From Candidatus Poribacteria bacterium (GTDB lineage: Bacteria > Poribacteria > WGA-4E > WGA-3G): DNA of 33,831 bases. Each line of letters begins with the position of its first letter. The first letter of the stretch is position 1. Of the stretch, positions 1 through 8,476 are shown piece by piece. Under the pieces are notes generated by a model, which saw nothing but the letters and a program-made list of their open reading frames with translations, had not been told where the DNA came from and did not search any database. The stretch covers positions 1 through 33,831 of the forward strand of contig PYJE01000203.1 in NCBI GenBank assembly GCA_003635305.1. The letters run 5' to 3'. A program made the position numbers and the translations under genes.

Positions 1-626
1 AGTTCGGTATAAACGCGGTTGAAGAAATCGGGGTTGTAACCGAGCGCGGGCTGAATCACCTCGCGTGTCGGGATTTCGTCGTTGAGCAGCACCTCGATGC
101 GCGCCAACCCTTGCACCACGTTCAGCAGCGTGAGAAAACAGGTAATGACATCGCGGTTGACATAGAACTGCTTCTCGGCGTAAACGAGGTTTGGCAGTGT
201 GCTAGCGGCGACGTTCAGTAGTTGGAGTTGCTTGTCGCGTTCACCGATGCCGTGACGATTCGCGTTTTTGTCATACCACTCTCGGATAGATGCGTCGCGG
301 GAAAAGAGCAGTGTGCTGTGCGAGAAGTAGGAGTGCATGACAGAGCCTTGCTGCGCGCCTTCGATTCGCTGTTTAAAGCTGTTGCGCGGGGTCAGTGAGG
401 CGTGAATGTTGACACCGTTTTCTACTAGCACGAAAAGAGCTTGCGTCGGACGAATGCCGTCTCTGCCGATGATTTCGACATCCAGGTCAGATTTTTCCCA
501 GACTTGCGCGTAGGAGAAGCTGCCTGCGACGATGACGGCGAGGATATAAGGGGCTGCCTTGACTTTTTCGACGAGGGTTTTGACTGCTTCGTGGTATTGT
601 TGTTCGATGGCATCTTGTGATTTCAT
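1..626 (-). CDS. Nucleotidyltransferase-like protein, C-terminus beyond the window edge
   Basis: Open frame from ATG (626..624) to the window edge, absent from the ORF track because it has no stop. Translation MKSQDAIEQQYHEAVKTLVEKVKAAPYILAVIVAGSFSYAQVWEKSDLDVEIIG... has the pol-beta NTase signature GS(x)nDLDVEII. Confidence 0.75.
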   Translation of the reverse strand, partial: MKSQDAIEQQYHEAVKTLVEKVKAAPYILAVIVAGSFSYAQVWEKSDLDVEIIGRDGIRPTQALFVLVENGVNIHASLTPRNSFKQRIEGAQQGSVMHSYFSHSTLLFSRDASIREWYDKNANRHGIGERDKQLQLLNVAASTLPNLVYAEKQFYVNRDVITCFLTLLNVVQGLARIEVLLNDEIPTREVIQPALGYNPDFFNRVYTE

Positions 627-673
627 GAGAATTTCTCCGGTGTTGCGTTTCGTGGACGCAGCCTGAGCTCCGT

Positions 674-757
674 AGGCGCGGTTTGTAACCGCGCCTATGC
701 TGCGTTTCGTGGACGTAGCCTGAAACTCCGTAGGCGTGGTTTGTAACCGCGCCTATC
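674..757. repeat. Two palindromic GTAGGCGCGGTTTGTAACCGCGCCTA-type repeats
   Basis: Two copies within a tandem 'gcgtttcgtggacgYagcctgaRctccgtaggcgYggtttgtaaccgcgcctat'; same family recurs across the window. Confidence 0.8.
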
Positions 758-836
758 GGGCGCGACGCGAGGTGTTTCATTATTAATGATACCATATATG
801 CGTTAAGAATGCAAGAGAAAATTTTGGAAAATAAAT

Positions 837-865
837 TTGACATTTGCTCATTTTTGTGGTATCCT
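837..865 (+). promoter_or_regulatory. Sigma70-like promoter
   Basis: TTGACA (837-842), 17 nt spacer, TATCCT (860-865), upstream of the ORF at 908. Confidence 0.55.
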
Positions 866-907
866 AATAGTAAGTTCTCTCATAGAATAGAGGAAAGGAG
901 GCTTTTT

Positions 908-1174
908 ATGTCTTACTACTACGGACGGGCGAAGATACCCGTTAGAAATCTCCGTATTCGCGTTAAACCTGAAAATCTGGACGGTAACATCGTGACAGAA
1001 TTGGAGATAGAGTTGTATGATGCGAAATCTCGCGGGTTTGGCAAAATTCAGAAAATATTCCGTTGGGAGAAACGGCACCGCTCTCAAGGACACCCCCTTA
1101 TTGTTGCAATGTGGATCCAAATTGGCAGCGAGAAGAGGGGTTTGGTGTTTAAAGAAGAAGTGCCGGGAAACTAG
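908..1174 (+). CDS. Hypothetical protein (88 aa)
   Basis: ATG at 908 preceded by 'gaaaggaggcttttt' SD; the ORF-track start at 809 lies upstream of the promoter, so 908 is preferred. Confidence 0.55.
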   Translation: MSYYYGRAKIPVRNLRIRVKPENLDGNIVTELEIELYDAKSRGFGKIQKIFRWEKRHRSQGHPLIVAMWIQIGSEKRGLVFKEEVPGN

Positions 1175-1324
1175 GGCAAGATCTGGCGATCTTGCCCTAC
1201 GGAAGGGGGCCAGTGGCCCCCCTACTGTAGTTTGCGATCGCCTGATCGCAAACAGGCTCTTGCCCTACAGTAAGGGGCCCACCGGTAGGCGCGGTTTGTA
1301 ACCGCGCCTACGGCGTTCGGGCTG
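1147..1324. repeat. 178-bp intergenic repeat, copy 1, with four consecutive hairpins
   Basis: Near-identical to 1973-2150. Contains perfect stems TAGGGCAAGATC/GATCTTGCCCTA, GGGGGCC/GGCCCCC, GTTTGCGATC/GATCGCAAAC, GTAGGCGCGGTT/AACCGCGCCTAC. Confidence 0.85.
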
Positions 1325-1391
1325 CGCCCGCGCGGATGAATAGTTTGAAGGACTCGGTGCGGATAAGCTTTCTGTGCCACTCATTTTTTTC

Positions 1392-1421
1392 TTGACATTT
1401 TAACGGAAAATGTGCTACAAT
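1392..1421 (+). promoter_or_regulatory. Sigma70-like promoter
   Basis: TTGACA (1392-1397), 18 nt, TACAAT (1416-1421). Confidence 0.65.
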
Positions 1422-1456
1422 AAAATATCAAAACGCCTTGAAGGAGGCATCCACAG

Positions 1457-1873
1457 ATGGACAACAAGTTGAAACATTTAGAGCTCATTCAACATGTCAT
1501 CAACCGGCTGGCGAACAGTTCCTTTTACTTGAAGGGATGGACTGTTATCTTCGTCGCCGCGGTGTTGGGTTTCGCGACGAAAGATTCCCAACCGCTCTAT
1601 ATTGGGGTGGCTTTCATTCCGACGTTCTCTTTCTGGAGTTTGGATGGCTATTATCTCAATCAAGAGCGGCTTTTCCGCAGGTTATACGACGCGGTGCGAG
1701 TCATGGACAACGGAGAAGTAGACTTCGCGATGTCTACGACTCTGTTCAAGCAGCGCGGCGATTGGGGAAAAGCCGTTTTTTCATCAACGCTTGGAGTTTT
1801 TTATGGCGTGATTCTGCTCGTGGTTGTGTTAGTGCTTCTTTGGCAGCTGTTTGGACAGCCGATGGCTAACTAG
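1457..1873 (+). CDS. Small integral membrane protein
   Basis: ATG with SD 'aaggagg' at 1441-1447; two hydrophobic segments (GWTVIFVAAVLGFA..., GVILLVVVLVLLWQLF). Overlapping ORF 1438-1869 in another frame rejected. Confidence 0.75.
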   Translation: MDNKLKHLELIQHVINRLANSSFYLKGWTVIFVAAVLGFATKDSQPLYIGVAFIPTFSFWSLDGYYLNQERLFRRLYDAVRVMDNGEVDFAMSTTLFKQRGDWGKAVFSSTLGVFYGVILLVVVLVLLWQLFGQPMAN

Positions 1874-1972
1874 AAGGTTTCCACCACCGAAAAAAGTTGT
1901 TGTCGGGGAGTGCGACAGGCTGCACACCGGCACAACTTTTTGCCATAATAGAAAGCGACTTTCCAGAATTTA

Positions 1973-2204
1973 GTTTAAAGAAGAAGTGCTGGGAAACTAA
2001 GGCAAGATCTGGTGCTCTTGCCCTACGGAAGGGGGCCAGTGGCCCCCCTACTGTAGTTTGCGATCGCCTGATCGCAAACAGGCTCTTGCCCTACAGTAGG
2101 GGGCTCACCGGTAGGCGCGGTTTCAAACCGCGCCTACGGCGTTCGGGCTGTAAGTTGCGCTCGCCTGATCGCAAACAGGCTCTTGCCCTACAGCAGGGGG
2201 CCGA
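1973..2204. repeat. 178-bp intergenic repeat, copy 2 (1973-2150), plus a partial third unit (about 2153-2204)
   Basis: Direct alignment by eye with 1147-1324, including the last 28 bp of the 908-1174 ORF; 'gcgctcgcctgatcgcaaacaggctcttgccctacag' then recurs. Confidence 0.85.
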
Positions 2205-2216
2205 AAGAAAAAAACC

Positions 2217-2972
2217 CTACCACCCCTTCAGCGCGCCCCAAGTCGTCGCTAATTTGCCGGAAGGCGAGACAGCCAGCGCAGTCTCCCACCCCTCATCAGC
2301 AAGGAATTGGATGTCCTCCTCCGCTAGCGCAACGCCTTTCTTAGAAATGAAAACCTCGTCTAAGCCACCGATAAGGTTCTCACTGCCCCAGCCGCCGAAC
2401 TTGAGTGGTGCCGGGTTATCCATGTTCGCGCCGACGTTCCGCTCCGTGTCCTTTTTGCCATCGACATACAGGGAGATAACGCCTTTCCGCCGCACGGCGA
2501 CGGTGTGATGCCACCCTTTCTCGACAATCTCGGTTTTGCCATCGTCGATGTGCTGTCCGCCGCCTTCAAAAATGAAAACGCCCGTGGCTCTATCGATGCT
2601 GGAGCTCATCGCCCAGAACCCGGCACCGCCGTTGCGTTTGATGACGACGTAGGCATCCAGATTCTGCGAATCCATCCAACACCCGACGGTGAAATCGTCG
2701 TCCTCAAAATCGAAAAGTTCGTTGTGTTCAATGGTGACATACTTGGGGCTGCCATCGAACTCTAACGCTTTGCCAAACTTGCCGTCAATCCACTTGGGGC
2801 CGTCAAATTCGCCGTCGTTGCCGTTGTCGGTGAGGTCCTTGACGGTATTGCCTTTTCCTTCATCGAAGAGCCATACGCCGGCGAAGTCGTCCAAGTGAAT
2901 CTCGGCGTGGCTGTGTGAGATAGCGATGAGGGTAAGCGCGACGAGACTGATAAACAGATTGCGAAGTGTCAT
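2217..2972 (-). CDS. LamG/concanavalin A-like domain secreted protein
   Basis: Signal peptide plus LamG features (GVWLFDEGKGNTVKDLTDNGNDGEFDGPKW..., GWHHTVAVRRKGVISLYVDGK); C-terminus GKLATTWGALKGW. Confidence 0.85.
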   Translation of the reverse strand: MTLRNLFISLVALTLIAISHSHAEIHLDDFAGVWLFDEGKGNTVKDLTDNGNDGEFDGPKWIDGKFGKALEFDGSPKYVTIEHNELFDFEDDDFTVGCWMDSQNLDAYVVIKRNGGAGFWAMSSSIDRATGVFIFEGGGQHIDDGKTEIVEKGWHHTVAVRRKGVISLYVDGKKDTERNVGANMDNPAPLKFGGWGSENLIGGLDEVFISKKGVALAEEDIQFLADEGWETALAVSPSGKLATTWGALKGW

Positions 2973-3046
2973 ATTTATTCCTCCTTTTGTCAGTTAGTAG
3001 GAGAGCCCTCCCGTTCTCGATGTTCGACATATCTTTTTCGTCAGTC

Positions 3047-4123
3047 CTATTCAATGTCCACCGAGGTTCCTGATTCAGCCGAAGCGTAAATCGCATCGGT
3101 GATTTTCTGAACGATAAGTGCCTGCTCAAGGCTTGTCATCGGTTGCCGATGTTCTCGGATGGCGGCGGCGAAGTCGGCTAACGGGGTTTCATGCCGCGTC
3201 TCGCCGCCTGTGCGATTGCGAAACGCCTCGATGAACTCTGGAGACAAATACTCGGTATCGACACCGTGTTCGGTTGTCGTCTCGTTATAGATGACTTTTT
3301 CCGGGTATCGGATATCCATGTTGAGGGCGAGAGAGCCTTCCGAACCGATGATGCGCCAGTCATCGTGGGAGTCGGCTGTCGTGTATTCGCCTCGCTCCAT
3401 GCTGATGAGGGTTCCGTCTTCACACCGAATCAGTGCGGCGTAGTGCGTCTCTGCATCGGAGCCGGGGGCAATGTGCGGTTCAAACACCGGCGGCACTGTC
3501 CACGTTTGCGCGAACACTGTCTTCGGTTTGAGTTGCCATCCCGTAATGCCGAGCAGGTAGTCGATGTCGTAACATCCCCAGTTGACGAGGATGCCGCCGC
3601 CGTTGAGCGCCTTAATCAACCGCCATGCTGGGCGCGGTGTTTCCGGTATCTCTTTTGCGCTGAAGATGGCGCGGCAATAGACGGTGCGGAGTTCTCCGAG
3701 TTTGCCGCTAGTGATAATCTCGGTTGCGATGCGCGCCGATTCGGTGAACCGTTTGCGCGAGGAACAGCACGCCGATGTCAATTCCCCCCGCGCCGCGATG
3801 AGCTGCCGCACTTCGGCGGCGTTCATCGCAATCGGTTTCTCTATGAGGACGTGCTTGCCTTTGTCAAACGCGCGCAGTGCCATTTCAGTTCGGTGCTGCG
3901 TCGGAAAGGCGAGGACGACTGCCTCAATCTCATCGTCGTTGAGCAGTGCTTCACCGGTTGTGTAAAGTTTCGGTGGCGTGAAGCGTTCGGCGGCGCGCTG
4001 GCGGTTTTTTTCAATCAAATCTGCCGCGGCGACGAGTTCTATGTGCGGTGCTTTCGTGGCGATACTCAGATGCCTGCTGCCGATGACACCGCATCCGATG
4101 ATGCCGACTTTTACTGGGTTCAT
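3047..4123 (-). CDS. Gfo/Idh/MocA family oxidoreductase
   Basis: MNPVKVGIIGCGVIGSRHLSIA Rossmann motif and GKHVLIEKPIA motif; ATG at 4123 preferred over the track's 4228 start. Confidence 0.92.
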   Translation of the reverse strand: MNPVKVGIIGCGVIGSRHLSIATKAPHIELVAAADLIEKNRQRAAERFTPPKLYTTGEALLNDDEIEAVVLAFPTQHRTEMALRAFDKGKHVLIEKPIAMNAAEVRQLIAARGELTSACCSSRKRFTESARIATEIITSGKLGELRTVYCRAIFSAKEIPETPRPAWRLIKALNGGGILVNWGCYDIDYLLGITGWQLKPKTVFAQTWTVPPVFEPHIAPGSDAETHYAALIRCEDGTLISMERGEYTTADSHDDWRIIGSEGSLALNMDIRYPEKVIYNETTTEHGVDTEYLSPEFIEAFRNRTGGETRHETPLADFAAAIREHRQPMTSLEQALIVQKITDAIYASAESGTSVDIE

Positions 4124-4133
4124 TAAGATGCTC

Positions 4134-4925
4134 CTATCGCGCCGCTTTGAGGTGTGCCCATCGCGTCGCAAGTTTGCCGTTCGGTTCAACGGCGAGGCCT
4201 TCCGCCTCGAAAATCTGTTTGACTTCATCGGCAGAGAGTGCCTTGCTGTAAATCATTACCTCGTCAATGATGCCGACAAATCCGCCATCACTGGCGTGGC
4301 CAATCTCGGTTTCCGAACCGCCGGTAGTCATTGGGCCGTTGTAAACCTGCTCCTTCTCTAATTCGCCATCGACATAGAGCAGCATATCCTTTTTGTTGAC
4401 GACACCGACGAGGTGGTGCCATTCGCCTTTGTTAAAAGCGGCTGCGCCGAACCCGCCATCGCCTTGCCAGCCGGGTTGCACGATAAACTCCATCTCTTGT
4501 CCGGCATTTCTGCCATCAAATCGCAATGCCCAGCCGTTGACATCGCGCTGCGCGACGATGGTGCCGCAACAGCCGGCGACAACGCCTTGCACAGGACTAT
4601 CGCTGTCGGCATTTACCCAAGCGACAACGCTCATCTCTTCCTCACCGGCAAATTCTAAGGTGGCAGTGCCGGGAATGTGGACAGAATTCTCGCCGTTAAA
4701 CTCTAATGCCATCCCGACTTTACCGGCGACAGGTTTCGGATTTCCTTCAAGTTCGCCATCGTTATCACCTAAAACGTCTTCCACAGTGTTGCCGGTGATG
4801 GTGCCATCGTCAAAGGGCCAATAACTGACGACTCCGTCAAGTGGCAGTTGGGCGTGTATCATCGGGACATTCACGCAGAGAACGGCGATGCAGATGATGA
4901 GAAGTGCTGATATTTTTGGAAACAT
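4134..4925 (-). CDS. LamG/concanavalin A-like domain secreted protein
   Basis: GVVSYWPFDDGTITGNTVEDVLGDNDGELEGNPK..., KGEWHHLVGVVNKKDMLLYVDGE; C-terminus GKLATRWAHLKAAR. Confidence 0.87.
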   Translation of the reverse strand: MFPKISALLIICIAVLCVNVPMIHAQLPLDGVVSYWPFDDGTITGNTVEDVLGDNDGELEGNPKPVAGKVGMALEFNGENSVHIPGTATLEFAGEEEMSVVAWVNADSDSPVQGVVAGCCGTIVAQRDVNGWALRFDGRNAGQEMEFIVQPGWQGDGGFGAAAFNKGEWHHLVGVVNKKDMLLYVDGELEKEQVYNGPMTTGGSETEIGHASDGGFVGIIDEVMIYSKALSADEVKQIFEAEGLAVEPNGKLATRWAHLKAAR

Positions 4926-4986
4926 GGTGGGGGTTATCTCCTTAAATGGGCGGATATGGATGTCCGTCCTGATGAATTGAATTGAT

Positions 4987-5125
4987 GCGCGCTTGGAAAG
5001 CGCGCCTACCGGTGTGTTGATGGGCGCGCTTAGAAAGCGCGCCTACCGGGGTATCAATGGGCACTCTTACGAAAGCGCGCCTACCGGTGTATCGATAGAC
5101 GCGCTTGGAAAGCGCGCCTACCGGT
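4987..5125. repeat. Four tandem palindromic GCGCGCTTGGAAAGCGCGCCTACCGG units, period about 36-38 bp
   Basis: Four copies beginning near 4987, 5023, 5060 and 5098; copy 3 has a degraded left arm (gcactcttacgaaagcgcgc). Confidence 0.85.
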
Positions 5126-5137
5126 GTGCGGATTGCA

Positions 5138-5923
5138 TTAATACTGCGCTTTGACATTCGCCCAGGTAGTCGGCAGCTTGTCAACCGGCTCAACCGGTGT
5201 CAAAAGCGATGCAGACAATCCCTTGTCCATCAACGCCTGAATGTCGTCGGCACCTAAAGCGACGTTAAAGATAGCGACTTCGTCAATGATAGCGTTGCCG
5301 AAGCGGCCGTCGCAACACGTATCCCTACCGATGTAAAGGGGGCCGTCGTCGGCATCAATTGCATCGGTGTTGAGCGTCATCGTGCTCTCGGCGACACCGT
5401 CGATGTAGATATTCCACTCGCCGGTTGCGCTGTCAAACGTAGTCGTATAGAGATGCCACTCGGTGATATCCGCCGGGCCGACTTCGCCATCGCGCCAGCC
5501 GCCGGGTTTATTCCAACAACCGCCGTTACAAATCGGCCATGAGACGTTTTTAGTGTCGGCGTTGGGGTGGATGATGTAGGCATCCCGTTTCTCCACGAAC
5601 CAGCCGTGCTGCGCCCAGGTGTCTGTCATACTTTTCACCCAGAGGGAGACGGTGATTGCGTCGGTAGGGTTCACGTGTGCGGGGACTTCAACGTAAGCAC
5701 CTACGCCGTCAAGTTCCAGCGCGCCGCCGAACTTCCCGCTCACCCACTTCGGGCCGCCCATCAGCGCGGCATCGAGCCCGCTATCGGAGGCATCCGTGGC
5801 AACGTCGCCGCTGCCTTCGTCAAAAAGCCACAAGCCTGTCACGTTGTTCATATCCAACGCCGCATGCGACACGGCGGCGATGAGCAAGCAACTGACAGCT
5901 ACAAAGGTTAAAATAGTTCTCAT
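5138..5923 (-). CDS. LamG/concanavalin A-like domain secreted protein
   Basis: MRTILTFVAVSCLLIAAVSHA signal peptide; GLWLFDEGSGDVATDASDSGLDAALMGGPKW; C-terminus DKLPTTWANVKAQY. Start moved from 5974 to 5923. Confidence 0.86.
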   Translation of the reverse strand: MRTILTFVAVSCLLIAAVSHAALDMNNVTGLWLFDEGSGDVATDASDSGLDAALMGGPKWVSGKFGGALELDGVGAYVEVPAHVNPTDAITVSLWVKSMTDTWAQHGWFVEKRDAYIIHPNADTKNVSWPICNGGCWNKPGGWRDGEVGPADITEWHLYTTTFDSATGEWNIYIDGVAESTMTLNTDAIDADDGPLYIGRDTCCDGRFGNAIIDEVAIFNVALGADDIQALMDKGLSASLLTPVEPVDKLPTTWANVKAQY

Positions 5924-5944
5924 GAGAGTTAATCTCCTCAGGAC

Positions 5945-6190
5945 TGATCGGAGCAGGATTTTCAAGATTTGCAAGATTGTCAGGATTAAGAGAGCGGTTT
6001 TCGATGACGTAACCCTCCTCTTGCTAATCGTGTTAAATCCTGTAAATCCTGCTCTATGGTTTAAAAATTAGGGTTCGGAGCAGGATTTTCAAGATGTTCA
6101 AGAGATGAGCAGGATTAAGAAACCGTTCACGCGCATCGTAACCCTCATCTTGCGCTTCGTGTAAATCCTGTAAATCCTGCTCCTATCTGC
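5945..6190. repeat. CARGATT-type repeat element, locus 1a (two hairpin-like units)
   Basis: Left arms 'gagcaggattttcaagatttgcaagattgtcaggatt', right arms 'aatcctgtaaatcctgctc'; units about 5951-6054 and 6077-6182. Confidence 0.85.
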
Positions 6191-6197
6191 TGTGCAA

Positions 6198-6226
6198 AGT
6201 ATAGCATACCTTTCAAAAAAAGTCAA
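6198..6226 (-). promoter_or_regulatory. Sigma70-like promoter on the minus strand
   Basis: Minus strand: TTGACT (6226-6221), 17 nt, TATACT (6203-6198). Transcript would run through repeat locus 1a into the LamG gene at 5923. Confidence 0.6.
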
Positions 6227-6274
6227 GGAGGAAAAAACTGGCTCAGGGTGTCCGCCAGGTTTCCTTAATCCTGT

Positions 6275-6548
6275 CAATCCAAGCAGGATTTCCAAGATTA
6301 AGCAGGATTTCCAAGATTAAGCAAGATGAGCAAGCTTAAGCAGGATTTCCAAGATTAAGCAGGATTTCCAAGATTAAGCAGGATTAGCAAGATAAGAACA
6401 GCCATCCTGACAATCAGAGCAGGATTTTCAGAATGGACAAGAGGGAGCAGGATTTCCAGGAGTAGCAGGATAAGAGAGAGACGTTCGGTGAACGTCGCCC
6501 TCATCCTGAAAATCGTGTCTTTTCTTGCAAATCCTGCTTATATCCTGC
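6275..6548. repeat. CARGATT-type repeat element, locus 1b, with 19-bp tandem AAGCAGGATTTCCAAGATT
   Basis: Several exact 19-mers at about 6281-6380, then a hairpin-like unit ending at the HAD stop codon. Confidence 0.87.
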
Positions 6549-7424
6549 TCAGCATGGAAAGAGATATTCCAACAAACGCGCGCCATCGCGGAAATCAGGG
6601 ATGATGATATCGGCACCGGCACGGATAAGCCGTTCCCGTTTATCGGCGTTCATGTTGTAGACGTTGTCCTCAATGGATGCAACACCGATGGCAATCGCGC
6701 CGACGGCTTTGGCGTTCTCAATCTCCACATATCCATCGCCGACGATGAGGAGTTCGCTGCCGCGAAGCCCGAAATCGGAGAGGATATTCTGGATAACCAT
6801 CGCCTTGGAGAATTTCTGATAGTCGCGCAGCGCGCCGAAGATGCCGCCGTTAAAAAAGTCGGCAACGCCGAGCAGTTCTGCTTCGTTCCGGACAAATTCG
6901 ACATCGGTGCCGCTGGCGAGGTAGCAGGTGATGTCCATGTCGCGTAGGCTTTGTAGAAATTCGAGTGACATCGGCACGCGGAGAGGTTCCGCGGAAAGTG
7001 TGCCGGCGGCGAGCCCGGCAATCCGTGCCTCAACGACAGGAAGCAGGCGGCGGTTGTATGCGTCTTTATAGGCGAGCGGTTCTTGCGGTGTGCCGCCGCG
7101 TCTCGCGATTTCTTCGCCTAACTGCATCATCTGATAGATAGTCTGCTTGCCTGTCAGTCTATCCACGAATGCCACAACGATTGCCTCTAATGCCGCGCGC
7201 GTTTCAGAGGTATCGGTTTCGGTGAGGAGGAAGTCCACCATCATCGGCACCATGACGTTCTGCCAGCCATCTCGGATGAGCGAGATAGTGCCATCGAAAT
7301 CGAAGACGACATGGCCGATGTGGCCGATATCGATGTCGCGATGGATTTCGATTGCGGTTCCGTTTAAGGTGTGAGAAGCGTTTTGCACTGTTGTTTGCAC
7401 CGTTGTTTGCACTGTTGGTTCCAC
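6549..7424 (-). CDS. HAD-superfamily hydrolase
   Basis: VVFDFDGTISL (motif I), LIVGDGYVEIENAKAVGAIAIGVA (C-terminal motif). GTG start at 7424; a start further in is possible. Confidence 0.82.
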   Translation of the reverse strand: MEPTVQTTVQTTVQNASHTLNGTAIEIHRDIDIGHIGHVVFDFDGTISLIRDGWQNVMVPMMVDFLLTETDTSETRAALEAIVVAFVDRLTGKQTIYQMMQLGEEIARRGGTPQEPLAYKDAYNRRLLPVVEARIAGLAAGTLSAEPLRVPMSLEFLQSLRDMDITCYLASGTDVEFVRNEAELLGVADFFNGGIFGALRDYQKFSKAMVIQNILSDFGLRGSELLIVGDGYVEIENAKAVGAIAIGVASIEDNVYNMNADKRERLIRAGADIIIPDFRDGARLLEYLFPC

Positions 7425-7531
7425 TGCGCGTCCTCGTGATTGCAGGGGTTGATTTTTCTGCGCTTTTGTGATAGTATAATACCGTTTACAAAGTTACGCA
7501 AGCCATTTTTGGCGGCACGGGAACACAAGGC

Positions 7532-8428
7532 ATGAACGAGAAAGAGATTCTCAAAAAAATTCGGCGCATTGACATTCTCACAAACCGGCTCGTGAACACC
7601 GTCTTTGCAGGCGAATACCACAGCGTCTTCAAGGGACAGGGGATTACCTTCGACGAAGTGCGCGAGTATCAGGCTGGCGACGAGGTGCGCACAATTGATT
7701 GGAACGTCACGGCGCGCATGAGACAGGCATACATTAAAAAATACGTCGAAGAACGCGAGCGCGTGATGATGCTGGTTGTCGATATGAGTGCCTCAACGGC
7801 GTTCGGGAGTGTCGCCGAGACGAAGGCGGAGATTGCGGCGGAACTCGCCGCGCTGCTCGCGTTTTCTGCCATCAAAAACAACGACAAGGTAGGGCTTATC
7901 TGCTTTACCGATTCGGTGGAGCATTACGTCGCGCCGCGGAAAGGCAAGAGACATGTTCTGCGCGTCGTGCGCGATATCCTCCAATGGCACGAGCGAGGCA
8001 CTGTCGGCACTGCGGGCAAGATGACAAACATCGCCGAGGCATTGGTGTTCACTGCACGCGTTCTCAAACCGCACGGTGTAGTGTTCCTCATCTCCGATTT
8101 TCAGGACACCGGCTATGAGCAGCAGCTGCGGCTTATTGGCAAACGGCACTCGCTCATCGCGATGACACTCCAAGACAGGCGCGAGACGGCACTGCCCAAC
8201 GTAGGCTTGATTGAGTTGCAGGATGCCGAGACAGGGGAGAACGTCATCGTGGACACGCGTTCGGCGGCGGCGCGGCAATTGTATGCGGAACTGAAACAGC
8301 GCGCCGAGGCGGAACGTCGGCACATGTTTCGGGCAAGTCAGGTGGATAACATTGACATCCGCACAGATGAACCGTATGTCAAACCGCTGCTCCGATTTTT
8401 CCGTCAGCGTGGCGCGAGACGTTTGTAA
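7532..8428 (+). CDS. DUF58 domain-containing protein
   Basis: GEYHSVFKGQGITFDEVREYQAGDEVRTIDWNVTARM is characteristic of DUF58; vWA-like VVDMSASTAFGS. Confidence 0.9.
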   Translation: MNEKEILKKIRRIDILTNRLVNTVFAGEYHSVFKGQGITFDEVREYQAGDEVRTIDWNVTARMRQAYIKKYVEERERVMMLVVDMSASTAFGSVAETKAEIAAELAALLAFSAIKNNDKVGLICFTDSVEHYVAPRKGKRHVLRVVRDILQWHERGTVGTAGKMTNIAEALVFTARVLKPHGVVFLISDFQDTGYEQQLRLIGKRHSLIAMTLQDRRETALPNVGLIELQDAETGENVIVDTRSAAARQLYAELKQRAEAERRHMFRASQVDNIDIRTDEPYVKPLLRFFRQRGARRL

Positions 8429-8476
8429 GCATCGGGCGGGACGCTACAGCGGCGTTCATAGCCGCCTACTGCAATT

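Noticed and set aside
487-843. ORF track 118-aa minus-strand ORF and 425-613 ORF
   Set aside because: Out of frame with the clear nucleotidyltransferase reading frame (626..1); composition is repeat-derived and antisense-like.
1230-1253. HIP1-like GCGATCGC palindrome as evidence of cyanobacterial origin
   Set aside because: Only present as part of the hairpin gtttgcgatcgcctgatcgcaaac in the duplicated block; not iterated elsewhere in the window.
1017-1301. 94-aa ORF and 1897-2508 203-aa ORF sharing KKKCxETxARSGxLALRKGASGPPTVVCDRLIANRLLPYS
   Set aside because: Similarity comes only from the 178-bp intergenic repeat being read through in one frame; no SD or independent coding support.
3191-4126. 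311-aa plus-strand ORF
   Set aside because: Fully antisense to the well-supported Gfo/Idh/MocA gene; a GC-rich shadow ORF.
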